Below are positions 35,385-44,523 of a stretch of DNA of 64,000 nt, piece after piece. Under the pieces are notes generated by a model. It saw nothing but the letters and a program-made list of their open reading frames with translations. It had not been told where the DNA came from and searched no databases. Location of the stretch: contig NZ_PGTB01000006.1 in NCBI RefSeq assembly GCF_002786325.1, positions 1 through 64,000 of the forward strand, written 5' to 3'. This stretch comes from Pseudooceanicola lipolyticus. GTDB taxonomy: Bacteria > Pseudomonadota > Alphaproteobacteria > Rhodobacterales > Rhodobacteraceae. Every line of letters starts with the position of its first letter. Within the stretch, counting starts at the first letter, position 1. The position numbers and the translations under genes are program-made.

Positions 35385-36386
35385 TCATTCAATCCCGTGG
35401 CGCCGCCGCCGAAACGCGGCCAGGGCGACAGCTGTGATCAGGATCAGGCCCTGCACCACGTCGCGCAGCGGTTTCGGCAGGCCCAGGAAATTGAGCAAGG
35501 TGAACAGCGCCTGCAAAACCAGTGCCCCGGTGAAGGCGCCGCCGACCGTGCCATATCCCCCCAGCAGGCGGGCGCCGCCCAACACCGCCGCGGTGATCGA
35601 TTGCAATTCCAGCCCGAGGCCGACATCGGTCGAGACCCCCGCAAACCCGCCCAGCAGTATTCCTGCGATCACCGCGGATACCGATGACAGGACAAAGGCG
35701 GCGATCCGAACCCGCGCCACCGGCACACCGGCCAGAAGCGCGGCGCGCGGATTGTCACCAACCGAGTGCAACAGTTTGCCATAGTTGGTGCGATGCATCG
35801 CCCACCAAAGCAGCGCACAGATGATGACCATAACGATCACCGCGATCGGCAGGATGGTGACCAGCGGGACATCCTTGAGAATATAGCGCCCGAAAAAGCG
35901 ATAGCTGTCGGGCAGATAGCCGCGCGGCGCACCGCCGGACCAGGTCAGAGCGATGCCGCCGAGTGAAATCATCATGCCCAGGGTGGCGATGATCGATGGC
36001 ACCTTCAGATAGGACACCACCACGCCGTTGATCACGCCCACAACAACCCCGGCAGCCAGCATGGCCGGGATCACCAGCCAGACCGCCTCTGCGTTGCCGC
36101 CCAACAGGATCGAACTGCCGATCACCGTCAGCGTCACCAGCGCGCCCTGGCTCAGATCGAAACCTCCGGAGGTCAGCACGAAGACCTGCCCGGCGGCCAG
36201 GATCGCGATTGGCGCCGCGCGTTTCAGGAAATTCATATAGCCGAACGGCTGCAGAAAGGCGGGCGACAGGATGACGATGGCGATCAGCAGCACGGCCAGC
36301 AACCAGACCGCGGGATTGACGCGTCCCAAAAGAGCGCCGGGACCGGGCCGGTTGCGCCGCGCGGGATCGATGGCTTTGTCGGTCAT
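35385..36386 (-). CDS. Sugar ABC transporter permease (RbsC/AraH type)
   Basis: The protein is 333 aa with eight to ten membrane segments and the family text FDLSQGALVTLTVIGSSILLGG and NPRAALLAGVPVARVRIAAFVLSSVSAVIAG. It contains GLELQSITAAVLGGARLLGGYGTVGGAFTGALVLQAL, typical of the monosaccharide permease family. It overlaps the second permease by ATGA. Two different permeases in one operon are usual for this YtfT/YjfF-like or LsrC/LsrD-like arrangement. Confidence 0.92.
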   Translation of the reverse strand: MTDKAIDPARRNRPGPGALLGRVNPAVWLLAVLLIAIVILSPAFLQPFGYMNFLKRAAPIAILAAGQVFVLTSGGFDLSQGALVTLTVIGSSILLGGNAEAVWLVIPAMLAAGVVVGVINGVVVSYLKVPSIIATLGMMISLGGIALTWSGGAPRGYLPDSYRFFGRYILKDVPLVTILPIAVIVMVIICALLWWAMHRTNYGKLLHSVGDNPRAALLAGVPVARVRIAAFVLSSVSAVIAGILLGGFAGVSTDVGLGLELQSITAAVLGGARLLGGYGTVGGAFTGALVLQALFTLLNFLGLPKPLRDVVQGLILITAVALAAFRRRRHGIE

Positions 36387-37339
36387 GCCGTGATCCTTTT
36401 GCTGCGTGCCACGTAAAAGGCGACGGCGGCGATAATTATGACGCCGCGCAAGATCTGTTTCGCAAAGGCGTCGATACCGGCGAGATTGAAAGTGGCATCA
36501 ATCAGCGAAAAGATCATCACCCCCATAAGTGTGCCCCAGACACCGCCGCGCCCCCCCGCAAGCACGGTGCCCCCGATCACCACGACAGCGATGGATTCCA
36601 GGTCATAGACACCATCCCGGCCGATCCAGGGTGCCCCGGAACGCAGGCGGCTGGCCAGATAGAGGCCGGCGATCGCCGCGCAGGTCGAACACAGGACATG
36701 CGCCATGATCTTGACCCGGTCCGTCGCAATGCCGGCAAGCTTGGCAGCGGCTTCATTCCCGCCCACCGCGTAGAAATTCGACCCCGGCCGGGTAAAGCGC
36801 AGGAAAACCCAGGCGAGCACGGTCAGCGCCAGCAGAAACACCAAGCTGACCGGCAGTCCTGCAACCGTGCCATAGGCAAAGCTCTGGAACGACTCGGGCA
36901 CCGCGCCGGCAAAATTGTTGAATGATGCCGACAGCAGCCCCTGCAGGATCAACGCCATGCCCAGCGTGGCGATCAGCGGGTTCACCTGCAACTTGGCTAT
37001 GACCAGCCCGTTCACCAGCCCGATCAGAACTCCGACGGTCAGCACCAGCGCGATGGCGGGCAACATCCGCGACGGGTCGCCATCCATGACAAAGGATGCC
37101 AGGACCGCGGAAACCGAAATCAGGTTCGCCACCGACAGATCGATCGAGGCAACCAGGATTGCGAAGGTCTGCCCGACGGCGGTGATCCCCAGCGCGATGG
37201 AACGCCCGAGGATGGTCAGGATGTTGTCAAAGCTGAGATATTGCATCTGACCGGTCCCGACGGCGACACCGGCATAGACCGCCAGCGCCGTCGCAAGCAG
37301 CAGAAGCGGGACAAGGGTGGTCAGGCGCAGGCGCGGCAT
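36383..37339 (-). CDS. Sugar ABC transporter permease (RbsC/AraH type), second subunit
   Basis: The protein is 318 aa. It contains LVASIDLSVANLISVSAVLAS, the conserved permease loop NFYAVGGNEAAAKLAGIATDRVKIMAHVL and YDLESIAVVVIGGTVLAGGRGGVWGTLMGV. It is distinct from the permease encoded just downstream but of the same family, and would form a heterodimer with it. The start overlaps the ATPase stop by one base (TGATG). Confidence 0.92.
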   Translation of the reverse strand: MPRLRLTTLVPLLLLATALAVYAGVAVGTGQMQYLSFDNILTILGRSIALGITAVGQTFAILVASIDLSVANLISVSAVLASFVMDGDPSRMLPAIALVLTVGVLIGLVNGLVIAKLQVNPLIATLGMALILQGLLSASFNNFAGAVPESFQSFAYGTVAGLPVSLVFLLALTVLAWVFLRFTRPGSNFYAVGGNEAAAKLAGIATDRVKIMAHVLCSTCAAIAGLYLASRLRSGAPWIGRDGVYDLESIAVVVIGGTVLAGGRGGVWGTLMGVMIFSLIDATFNLAGIDAFAKQILRGVIIIAAVAFYVARSKRITA

Positions 37340-38850
37340 CAGGCGACCCTTTCCTGCGCATGGGCCCCGTGCGTCGCGGCCCGCATCACCGCCGCCTCGG
37401 TCGCGGACCGGTCGAATTCGGCCACGATCCGACCTTCCTGCATCACCAGAATCCGGTCCGAAAGACCCAGCACCTCGGGCAGGTCCGATGACACCACCAG
37501 CACCGCGGCGCCTTCGTCGGCGATCCGGCGCATCTCGGCATAGATTGCGGCCTTGGTGTTCACGTCGATGCCACGGGTCGGCTCGACGAACAGGAACACC
37601 CGTGGCGCCAGCGCCATCCAGCGCGCGACGATGGCTTTCTGCTGGTTGCCGCCCGACAGCGCGCCGATGGGAATGCCGTAATGCGCGGCGCGCAGATCCA
37701 GCGCGTCGAACCGCCGGGACATCGCGGCGGTATCGCCATGCGGGGTCCGTTCCGGCCGGCCGGCCAATGACGAAAAGGCGCGCGGCCCCAGCATTCCGTT
37801 GTCGAGCACCGACTGGGTCAAGGCCAGGCCTTCGGATTTCCGGTCCCCCGGCAGCAATCCGATCCCCGCCTGGATCGCGTCACGCGGACGGGTCATCCGC
37901 AACGCCGTGCCATCGATCGTCACTTCGCCTTGCTGGAACGGCTCTGCGCCGAACAGCGCCATCGCCAGGGCGGCGCGCCCCGCCCCCTGCACCCCCGCCA
38001 GCCCGACGATTTCGCCGCCATGCAAGTCGAGGTCGATGTCATGCAGCCGGTCGTTCCCGCCGCCCCGCACCGTCAGGCGCACCGGGCCGCGCCGCTCGCC
38101 CGCCTCGGGGTAGAATTGCTCGATGTCCCGACCCACCATGGCATTCACGATCCGGTCGGCCGCCGGCACGTGATCGAAGCTCGCCGTCACCGCGCCGTCC
38201 TTGAGCACCGTGACCCGGTCGGCCAGCCGCTGGATCTCGGGCATGCGGTGGCTGATGTAGACGATGGCGTGGCCCTCGTCGCGCAACCGGTCGATCAGGT
38301 CGAAGAGGATGGCGCATTCCGCGTCGTTCAGCGCGGCCGTGGGCTCGTCCATCACGATGACCTTGGCCGCGCGGGACAGCGCCTTGGCGATTTCCACCAT
38401 CTGCTGTTCCGAGATCGCCAGATCCCCCACCCGCGTGTCAGGCCCGAAGCGGCGCATTTCGCCGAAAATCCGCAGCGCCCGCTCGGTATCGGCGGCCATC
38501 CTGCGCCGATCGAGGAACCCATGCCGCTCAGGCTCGCGCCCCAGAAAGATGTTTTCCGCGACCGAGCGGTCGGGCAGCAGCGACAATTCCTGGTGAATGA
38601 CACAGATGCCGGCGTTCAGCGCCTCCAGCGGCGTGGCAAAGCGGCTGGGAGTCCCGCCCATGAGGATCTCGCCGGCATCCGCGTGATAGACACCCGAGAG
38701 GATTTTCATCAGCGTCGATTTTCCGGCGCCGTTCTCGCCCACCAGCGCATGCACTTCGCCGGTTCGGCAAATAAAATCCACCGTCTTGAGGGCGCGCACA
38801 CCGGGAAAGCTTTTCTCGATGCCCCTCAATTCAATGATCGCGCTGCTCAT
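37339..38850 (-). CDS. Sugar ABC transporter ATP-binding protein with two nucleotide-binding domains
   Basis: The protein is 503 aa from the ATG of MSSAIIELRGIEKSFPG. The first domain has a full Walker A GENGAGKST and LAISEQQMVEIAKAL with a VMDEPTAAL Walker B. The second domain has a degenerate Walker A (GVQGAGRAAL, Arg for Lys) with LSGGNQQKAIVARWMAL and FVEPTRGIDV. This asymmetry is normal for RbsA/MglA-type ATPases. It lies between the sugar isomerase-like gene (ATGA overlap) and the permeases. Confidence 0.95.
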   Translation of the reverse strand: MSSAIIELRGIEKSFPGVRALKTVDFICRTGEVHALVGENGAGKSTLMKILSGVYHADAGEILMGGTPSRFATPLEALNAGICVIHQELSLLPDRSVAENIFLGREPERHGFLDRRRMAADTERALRIFGEMRRFGPDTRVGDLAISEQQMVEIAKALSRAAKVIVMDEPTAALNDAECAILFDLIDRLRDEGHAIVYISHRMPEIQRLADRVTVLKDGAVTASFDHVPAADRIVNAMVGRDIEQFYPEAGERRGPVRLTVRGGGNDRLHDIDLDLHGGEIVGLAGVQGAGRAALAMALFGAEPFQQGEVTIDGTALRMTRPRDAIQAGIGLLPGDRKSEGLALTQSVLDNGMLGPRAFSSLAGRPERTPHGDTAAMSRRFDALDLRAAHYGIPIGALSGGNQQKAIVARWMALAPRVFLFVEPTRGIDVNTKAAIYAEMRRIADEGAAVLVVSSDLPEVLGLSDRILVMQEGRIVAEFDRSATEAAVMRAATHGAHAQERVA

Positions 38851-39692
38851 GCCGGCTCCATGGCGGAGCGAATGGCCTGCGCACCGTCGCGAAACAGCGT
38901 CTCGAGATCCGGGAAGAGCGGCCGCCAAACACGGGTCGCCGCGGCCAGATCGGGCAGACCCGACCCGAAGGCCTCGACCACAACGGGCCCGTCGAACCCG
39001 GTGGCCTTCACCGCGTGCAGGATCGCCGGAAAATCCACCTGCCCGGTTCCCGGCACGCCGCGGTCGTTCTCCGACACATGCAGTACGTGGATCGCCTCCC
39101 CCAGATGCGCGATCGCGGCCAGTTGGTCCTTTTCCTCGATATGCGCATGAAAGGTGTCGTACATGATACCGAAGGCCGGATGATCGACCCGTTCCACATA
39201 GGCGCGTGCCTGTTCGGCCGTGTTCAGGAAATGGGTCTCGAAGCGGTTCAGCGGTTCCAGCGCAAGCAACATGCCGCGGCGCTGTGCCTCTTCCGCCATC
39301 TGGTGATGCGCCTCTGCGCCGCGGGCCAACTCCTCCTCGGTCGGACCGGCCCAGCTGAATTCCCCGATAGGCGCGTGGAAAGGGCCGCCCACGGTCTCCG
39401 CCCCCAGCGCCTCGGCACAGTCCAGAATCCAGGCGAGATGCGCGCGCCCGGCCTCGCGAATGGCAGGATCAGCACTGGTCGGATCCGCGTCCGGATGGGT
39501 GATCGCCGTGCACCCCCGGCTTAGGCCGACCTTGTCCAGACGCGCGGCGGCGCGGGCATAGTCCTGCGGACCTCCTGACAGCATGGGCAGTTCGATATGA
39601 TCGAACCCCGCCTCCTCCGCCAGCTCAAACAGCGAAAACTGTTCCGGCCCGACATGACCGGAAGCGCACAGCAGATTGATGCCGAGCCGCAT
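38847..39692 (-). CDS. Xylose-isomerase-like TIM barrel (sugar phosphate isomerase/epimerase family)
   Basis: The protein is 281 aa of the AP-endonuclease-2 superfamily. Metal ligands can be followed along the barrel: LALEPLNRFETHFLN (Glu), MYDTFHAHIEE (Asp and His), IHVLHVSENDRG (His) and GPVVVEAFGSG (Glu near the end). It is the first gene of the ABC operon and is divergent from a LacI regulator whose operator lies just upstream. It probably isomerises or epimerises the imported sugar. Tagatose/psicose 3-epimerase or hydroxypyruvate-isomerase-like activity cannot be told apart here. Confidence 0.85.
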   Translation of the reverse strand: MRLGINLLCASGHVGPEQFSLFELAEEAGFDHIELPMLSGGPQDYARAAARLDKVGLSRGCTAITHPDADPTSADPAIREAGRAHLAWILDCAEALGAETVGGPFHAPIGEFSWAGPTEEELARGAEAHHQMAEEAQRRGMLLALEPLNRFETHFLNTAEQARAYVERVDHPAFGIMYDTFHAHIEEKDQLAAIAHLGEAIHVLHVSENDRGVPGTGQVDFPAILHAVKATGFDGPVVVEAFGSGLPDLAAATRVWRPLFPDLETLFRDGAQAIRSAMEPA

Positions 39693-39752
39693 GGTTCCTC
39701 CCCCTGCCGGATTTCCCGGCCTTAGGTTGAGATGAGCATAGGAACCGCCCTG

Positions 39753-39766
39753 TGTAAAGGTTTACA
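39753..39766. promoter_or_regulatory. LacI-family operator TGTAAAGGTTTACA
   Basis: 6-bp perfect arms around GG, 14 bases in all, in the 112-bp divergent region between the isomerase-like gene and lacI. The form is like other LacI/GalR sites (TGTAAACGTTTACA). It lies 60 bases upstream of the leftward start and 38 bases upstream of lacI, so both could be controlled. Confidence 0.75.
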
Positions 39767-39804
39767 TTCGACTTCTGCAGCGCGCGCCCCTAAGATCACC
39801 CGCG

Positions 39805-40833
39805 ATGAAACCGCCCGAAAAGAAAGCCACGATTGCCGACGTCGCCCGCATGGCCGGGGTGTCGACCGCAACGGTCAGCCGCAGCCTGAGCGCCCCCGGC
39901 ATCGTGTCGGCGGAAACCCGGGCGCGGGTGACCGCCGCAGTCTCGCAGACGGGCTATATCGCGAATTCCGCCGCCCAGACCCTGCGCCGCCGCCGGGCGG
40001 ATGCTGTTGTGGTGGCGGTCCCGGATCTCGGCAATACGTTCTTTTCCGAAATCATCTCGGGAATAGAAACCCTGGCCCGCGAACGTGGTGTTGCGGTCCT
40101 GGTTTCCGATGTGCCCCGAGGCGGCAACGCCGGTCAGCGCCTGTCCGACCTGCTCGACGCCGGGCGTGCCGACGGTGCGCTGGTTCTGCATGGTGCGCTC
40201 TTGCCCGGCGCCGCCGCAAAGGGGCGGCACTGGAAACTTGTCACCGTGTCAGAACAGCTTCCCGCGTCCGGTGAAGAGGAAGCGACCTTTGCACATGTGG
40301 GGATCGACAACACCGCCGCCGCCGCAGATGCGACGCGCTTTCTGATCGGGCTGGGTCACCGGCAGATTCTGCATCTCACCGGCCCGACAAACTCGATTCT
40401 GACAAGCCAGCGCGCCGCAGGGTACCAGCAGGCCATGCAAGAGGCGGGACTTGCCACGGCGTTGGCAAGCAGAGGCGGCGACTTCACCATTGCCAGCGGC
40501 TACAAGGCCGCCCGCGCCTTGTTGGCCACGGGCGACCTTCCCGATGCACTGTTCTGCGCCAATGACGAAATGGCGATTGGCGCGATGAACGCCCTGGTCG
40601 GTGGCGGCATTTCCGTTCCCGGAGATATTTCGGTGATCGGACTGGATGATATCGCCTTCGCCGCCTGGTCCAATCCGCCGCTGACGACGATCCGACAGCC
40701 GCGCCGCACAATCGGACAACTAGCCATGAAAGAACTGCTTGCGCAGATCGACGGCGCTCCCCCCTCGGCACCGGTTCACGTCGCGCATGACATCATAGAA
40801 CGAAACAGCACCCGCTTGCGGCGGACCAGCTGA
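39805..40833 (+). CDS. LacI family transcriptional regulator
   Basis: The protein is 342 aa with an N-terminal HTH and hinge helix (residues 6-63: ATIADVARMAGVSTATVSRSLSAPGIVS ... TLRRRR) and a periplasmic-binding-like effector domain containing VVAVPDLGNTFFSEIISGIE and GLDDIAFAAWSNPPLTTIRQP. It should repress the divergent sugar ABC operon until the sugar is bound. The adjacent palindrome supports this. It is followed by a cupin gene 104 bases later on the same strand. Confidence 0.95.
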   Translation: MKPPEKKATIADVARMAGVSTATVSRSLSAPGIVSAETRARVTAAVSQTGYIANSAAQTLRRRRADAVVVAVPDLGNTFFSEIISGIETLARERGVAVLVSDVPRGGNAGQRLSDLLDAGRADGALVLHGALLPGAAAKGRHWKLVTVSEQLPASGEEEATFAHVGIDNTAAAADATRFLIGLGHRQILHLTGPTNSILTSQRAAGYQQAMQEAGLATALASRGGDFTIASGYKAARALLATGDLPDALFCANDEMAIGAMNALVGGGISVPGDISVIGLDDIAFAAWSNPPLTTIRQPRRTIGQLAMKELLAQIDGAPPSAPVHVAHDIIERNSTRLRRTS

Positions 40834-40937
40834 ACCTGTCAGCACATTTTTCTTAACAGATAAGTTTGCATCGGTCAGGCTGCGCCCGTCGGACAACACA
40901 TCGAGATGCGACAACGACGCCAATGGGAGGAAACAAG

Positions 40938-41507
40938 ATGTCGAACGCGCCTGAAACCTATCAGTCGGGGCCAAACGGAATGATCCCGAACAGCCGTTTT
41001 CCGCTGCTGATCCATCGCAACGCGGTTCCCGGCGGCGGCGAGAAAGCCGTTCGGCAACTGTTTCAGAAGCATGGCTGGCTGAACAACTGGAGCTATCCGG
41101 GCATTTATACCTACGGCCATTTTCACTCAACGACGCATGAATGCCTGGGCTGCGCCGCGGGGTTTATGGAGATCGAAATCTTTGGCATGGGGGGCACCCG
41201 CGTTCGAGTAGATGCGGGCGATGTCATTGTCATGCCCGCGGGGGTGTCGCATGCGATGACCGACAATTCCGACGACGTTCTGATGGTTGGCGGTTATCCC
41301 GACGGGCGCGAGTGGGACAACCTGCCCGATGACAGCCTCACCCCCAGGTCGCGCTATCTGGCGGCGAAGCTGATCATGTCCCTGCCGATCCCTTCCCGCG
41401 ATCCGGTCACCGGCGGAGCCATGCGGGAATGGCTGGACCTGCCCTCTTCGGTCGATTCCGGCTGGAACGACTATCGCGACACCTTGGATTCCGAACGGGA
41501 CTGGTGA
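40938..41507 (+). CDS. Cupin-domain protein (YjlB-like)
   Basis: The protein is 189 aa from the ATG after GGGAGG; the long reading upstream of it is not supported. It contains one cupin barrel: GHFHSTTHECLGCAAG corresponds to the first metal-binding motif, with a Cys after the His-Glu, and DAGDVIVMPAGVSHAMTDNS to the second, with the His. The C-terminus has a short tail with LDSERDW. Its function is not known; a metal-dependent isomerase or binding protein for a sugar derivative would fit the neighbouring ABC operon. It may be co-transcribed with lacI. Confidence 0.75.
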   Translation: MSNAPETYQSGPNGMIPNSRFPLLIHRNAVPGGGEKAVRQLFQKHGWLNNWSYPGIYTYGHFHSTTHECLGCAAGFMEIEIFGMGGTRVRVDAGDVIVMPAGVSHAMTDNSDDVLMVGGYPDGREWDNLPDDSLTPRSRYLAAKLIMSLPIPSRDPVTGGAMREWLDLPSSVDSGWNDYRDTLDSERDW

Positions 41508-41826
41508 ATGGCAGGGCGGGCGCCGATCTGCGAGGTCCTCAACAGGATCCGCAGCGGTTTTCATGTTGCCAAACATTATCCAGAACCAGCCACGTGGCGG
41601 TGTTCACGCATCGCGGGGGAATATGCGTTTGCCGATTAACTGGTGATCAATTCTCCGCAATTGAAGCCTCCGGCAAACGCGGCGCGAATAACTGCCACAG
41701 CAATTGATGTCTTGACTCCAACAAGCAATCCAAGGTCTTGAGAATTGGGGGACAATCCTGACCTCTTGTGTGTTTAACAGTGCAAGGCTCAGCTTGGCTG
41801 GCCTGTGATTTGTAGAAAGGCTTAAT
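41508..41826. other. Intergenic region before the RTX gene
   Basis: This 319-bp region is lower in GC than its surroundings. A TTGACT box at about 41714 may be the promoter for the RTX gene, and AGAAAGG at 41815 is its ribosome site. I see no gene. Confidence 0.4.
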
Positions 41827-42888
41827 ATGACCATTATCTCTGGCACCCGTTTTGATGACGTAATCAGTGCAACTTCGCGCCAGGGTGACATCTTGAAGGG
41901 ACTGGTTGGAAACGACACGTTCGAATTTTACGGCATGAGCCAAGAGGATCGATTTGTCGGTGGGCGCGGGGATGACACGCTCACCGGTATCGAGATCGAT
42001 ATCGAAGCGGCAGCATTTGAAACGCAGGCGCTTGGAACCACATTTGTCGGTGGCCGGGGGGTGGACACCGTCGAATACTCGATATCGGTCACTCTGCCCA
42101 CGCTGAAGCTGAGCAGCTTTGGCATGAAACTAAATAGCGTCGAATTCCGCGACTACGATCTTACGCTCACGGGGAATTACGCGGGCCCGGAAGATACGTT
42201 TAAGATTCTCGGAAAAAACGCGGCGGAGATTGTAGCGATCCGCGATGTGCTTCTTCTCAGTGATATCGACACGCTGAAGGTTAATCTTCGCGGCGGCAAT
42301 GACACGCTCACGGTGGATGTCGGGTCGCTCGACCATATCTTTGTCAACACCGGCGGCGGCGGCGATACCGTGGTGATGCACAGTTCCGTCGACGGTGCCG
42401 TCATCAATCTCGGGGCCGGCAATGACCGGATCATCATGGACAGCTATCACCGTGAAACGGTCAAGGCGGGCAAGGGCAATGACACCATCGTCCTGGACCA
42501 CGCACTTTGGACCGTTCACACCGATACGGTGACGACCGGTGGCGGCCGCGACAAGATTATCGTTGGCGGACAGCCAATCGTGACGGCTCCTCTGGGCAAC
42601 GTGGTCGATTTCAATGCCAAGCGCGACAAGATCGGCCTGGCGGTTGATGGCAATGGCACCAAGCCTTTCGATGTCGTGTATTCGCAACAGGAACTCACCC
42701 AAGAACTCGCGACCAATCCCGATGCCTATCGCACCGAGTATTGGTTGATGGACAACAAGGCCGGCACGCTTGGCTTTGTCTATAACGGGGCGGTCAAGGA
42801 AGTCCTGGATTTCGGCGGGTCGATCGCGCTTGATGATCAGAACTTCTTCAAGGTCGACGAGAATTACGGCTATGATTTCCTGCTCTAA
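41827..42888 (+). CDS. Small RTX (hemolysin-type calcium-binding repeat) protein, putative type I secreted
   Basis: The protein is 353 aa. There are several GGxGxDxhx-type repeats: GGRGDDTLTG, GGRGVDTVEY, RGGNDTLTV, GGGGDTVVM, GAGNDRIIM, GKGNDTIVL and GGGRDKII. These form calcium-binding beta-roll turns, and the spacing between them is irregular. There is no N-terminal signal peptide. The extreme C-terminus is GYDFLL: an acidic residue followed by three hydrophobic ones, the form of type I secretion signals in RTX proteases. No ABC/MFP exporter genes are visible in the window, so export would use a system encoded elsewhere. No enzymatic domain was recognised. Confidence 0.8.
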   Translation: MTIISGTRFDDVISATSRQGDILKGLVGNDTFEFYGMSQEDRFVGGRGDDTLTGIEIDIEAAAFETQALGTTFVGGRGVDTVEYSISVTLPTLKLSSFGMKLNSVEFRDYDLTLTGNYAGPEDTFKILGKNAAEIVAIRDVLLLSDIDTLKVNLRGGNDTLTVDVGSLDHIFVNTGGGGDTVVMHSSVDGAVINLGAGNDRIIMDSYHRETVKAGKGNDTIVLDHALWTVHTDTVTTGGGRDKIIVGGQPIVTAPLGNVVDFNAKRDKIGLAVDGNGTKPFDVVYSQQELTQELATNPDAYRTEYWLMDNKAGTLGFVYNGAVKEVLDFGGSIALDDQNFFKVDENYGYDFLL

Positions 42889-43101
42889 CGCCGTGGCCTG
42901 AGCCGGGTGGCCGACCTTGGCGCTGCCCGGTTCCGGGGGCGGCGCCCATCACGTCGTGAGCACCGGGATATTCGCCGTCGTGAACGGCATCCGCGAATTG
43001 TTTCCGCCGCACCGAGACGAGCGAACCGTCAGGGCCTTGCGCGGTCATTCCGGCGTCAGAGGTGGTGCGGGGGGCGCGGCAAAGGAAGGCCAGTCAGACT
43101 G

Positions 43102-43818
43102 TCAGGCAATGCCGGCGTGGTCAGTGATGCGCGCCCTCGCCTGCAGCAAGTGATAGGCCATCGCGACACCCGCGGCCTCGCCGTCACCCGCGCGGATCGC
43201 CTCCAAAATCTGCCGGTGTTCGCTGATCACCACGTCGATCCGGGCCTGCGTGCCCTCGCGAGTCAGCTTTTGCGCCACATCGATACCCTGTTCGATAGCA
43301 TCGCGCGCGCAATCGAGCATTTGCACGAAAACGTCGTTGCCCGAGGCAATGGCGATGGCGTGGTGAAACTGGTAATCGGCTTCAAAGGAGGGCGTGCGCG
43401 CCTGCATGGAATCCTCAAGCGCCTGCAGCGCCGCTTCGATCCGCGCGATGTCCTTGGAATTTGCACGCAACGCGGCCATGCGGGCCGTCGCCTGCTCGAC
43501 CGTGATGCGCGCCTCTACCGCGCGCATCAAGCCTGCGACGGAACCGGCCGTGGCATATTCGATCAGCTTTTCCGACGGGCGGCGTCGCACGAAGGTCCCG
43601 ACCCCGCGACGCGCCTCGACCAGCCCGTCTTCCTGCAGCTTGCGCAAGGCCTCGCGCACAACCGGCCGCGACACGCCGAAGGCGGTGGCGATCTGGTTTT
43701 CTGAGGGCAGCTTCTCGCTCTGGGCGAGCTTGTTTGAGACGATCTGCTCGAGGATCTGCCCGTAGAGCTGATCGGCCAGCGTCTGGCGCTTCTTGATCTT
43801 CAGTTTTGGCGCATCCAC
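43102..43818 (-). CDS. GntR family regulator, FCD subfamily (end of the larEB operon)
   Basis: The protein is 238 aa, starting at GTG with GGGGGAG upstream. The wHTH (about residues 10-80) has LPSENQIATAFGVSRPVVREALRKLQEDGLV; the FCD domain has FEADYQFHHAIAIASGND (ligand/metal His) and ISEHRQILEAIRAGDG. It begins three bases after the larB stop, so it is transcribed with larE and larB. A second FCD regulator heads the same operon, so the NPN-biosynthesis genes sit between two regulators. Confidence 0.9.
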   Translation of the reverse strand: MDAPKLKIKKRQTLADQLYGQILEQIVSNKLAQSEKLPSENQIATAFGVSRPVVREALRKLQEDGLVEARRGVGTFVRRRPSEKLIEYATAGSVAGLMRAVEARITVEQATARMAALRANSKDIARIEAALQALEDSMQARTPSFEADYQFHHAIAIASGNDVFVQMLDCARDAIEQGIDVAQKLTREGTQARIDVVISEHRQILEAIRAGDGEAAGVAMAYHLLQARARITDHAGIA

Positions 43819-43821
43819 CGG

Positions 43822-44523
43822 TTACTCCCCCGATTTCGCGCGGCGCATCATATTGGCCAGTCTCAACGCCGAAGTCGCCGCGCCATAGCCATTGTCGATG
43901 TTCACCACCGTCACACCCGGTGCACAGCTGGCCAATATCGAATCGAGCGCGACCCTCCCGCCGCGGGCAACACCATAACCGACCGAGGTTGGCACACCAA
44001 TAACCACCCCCGGAACCAGCCCGGCAACAACCGACGGCAGCGCCGCATCCATCCCCGCGAAGACGATCACCACATCCATCTCGCGCAGCAATTGCTCGCG
44101 CGCGAGCAGGCGCCAGAGGCCTGCGACGCCTACATCCGAGACTTCACTTGCGTCCATCCCGCCATAGGCCAGCGTGCGTTTCGCTTCGGCCAGCGGGACA
44201 TAATCAGAGGTACCGGCACTGACCAAGGCGATGCGCGGATTCTTGGACAAAGGTCCGATTTTGCCCAGAATGGCGGTGCGGGATGCCGCGCAATAGTCGA
44301 CCGATCGGCGCAGGTCGTCCGGCAATGCGGCAAATTGGTCAGCCGTCAGCCGCGTCAGCAGAAGCCGGCGGTCCTCGTCCCGCGCATCCGCCAGAATACC
44401 GGCGATCTGGCTGACCGACTTTTGCCCGCAGAGCACCGCCTCCTCGATCCCGATCCGGTGGCCTCGGCCCCGGTCGAAGGTCACGTCAGGATGCCTGTCC
44501 GGGCCTGCCTCATTGATGGACAA
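43822..44523 (-). CDS. larB: LarB: pyridinium-3,5-biscarboxylic acid mononucleotide synthase (first NPN cofactor enzyme)
   Basis: The protein is 233 aa if it starts at the TTG eight bases after AGAGGAA, inside the last codons of larE; a GTG two codons upstream is possible. LarB carboxylates and hydrolyses nicotinic acid adenine dinucleotide to form the biscarboxylate precursor of the nickel-pincer nucleotide. The C-terminal half has the PurE-like fold: ALVSAGTSDYVPLAEAKRTL, DVVIVFAGMDAALPSVVAGLV, GVPTSVGYGV and VVNIDNGYGAATSALRLANM, all LarB hallmarks. It overlaps larE and is followed by gntR. Confidence 0.9.
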   Translation of the reverse strand: MSINEAGPDRHPDVTFDRGRGHRIGIEEAVLCGQKSVSQIAGILADARDEDRRLLLTRLTADQFAALPDDLRRSVDYCAASRTAILGKIGPLSKNPRIALVSAGTSDYVPLAEAKRTLAYGGMDASEVSDVGVAGLWRLLAREQLLREMDVVIVFAGMDAALPSVVAGLVPGVVIGVPTSVGYGVARGGRVALDSILASCAPGVTVVNIDNGYGAATSALRLANMMRRAKSGE

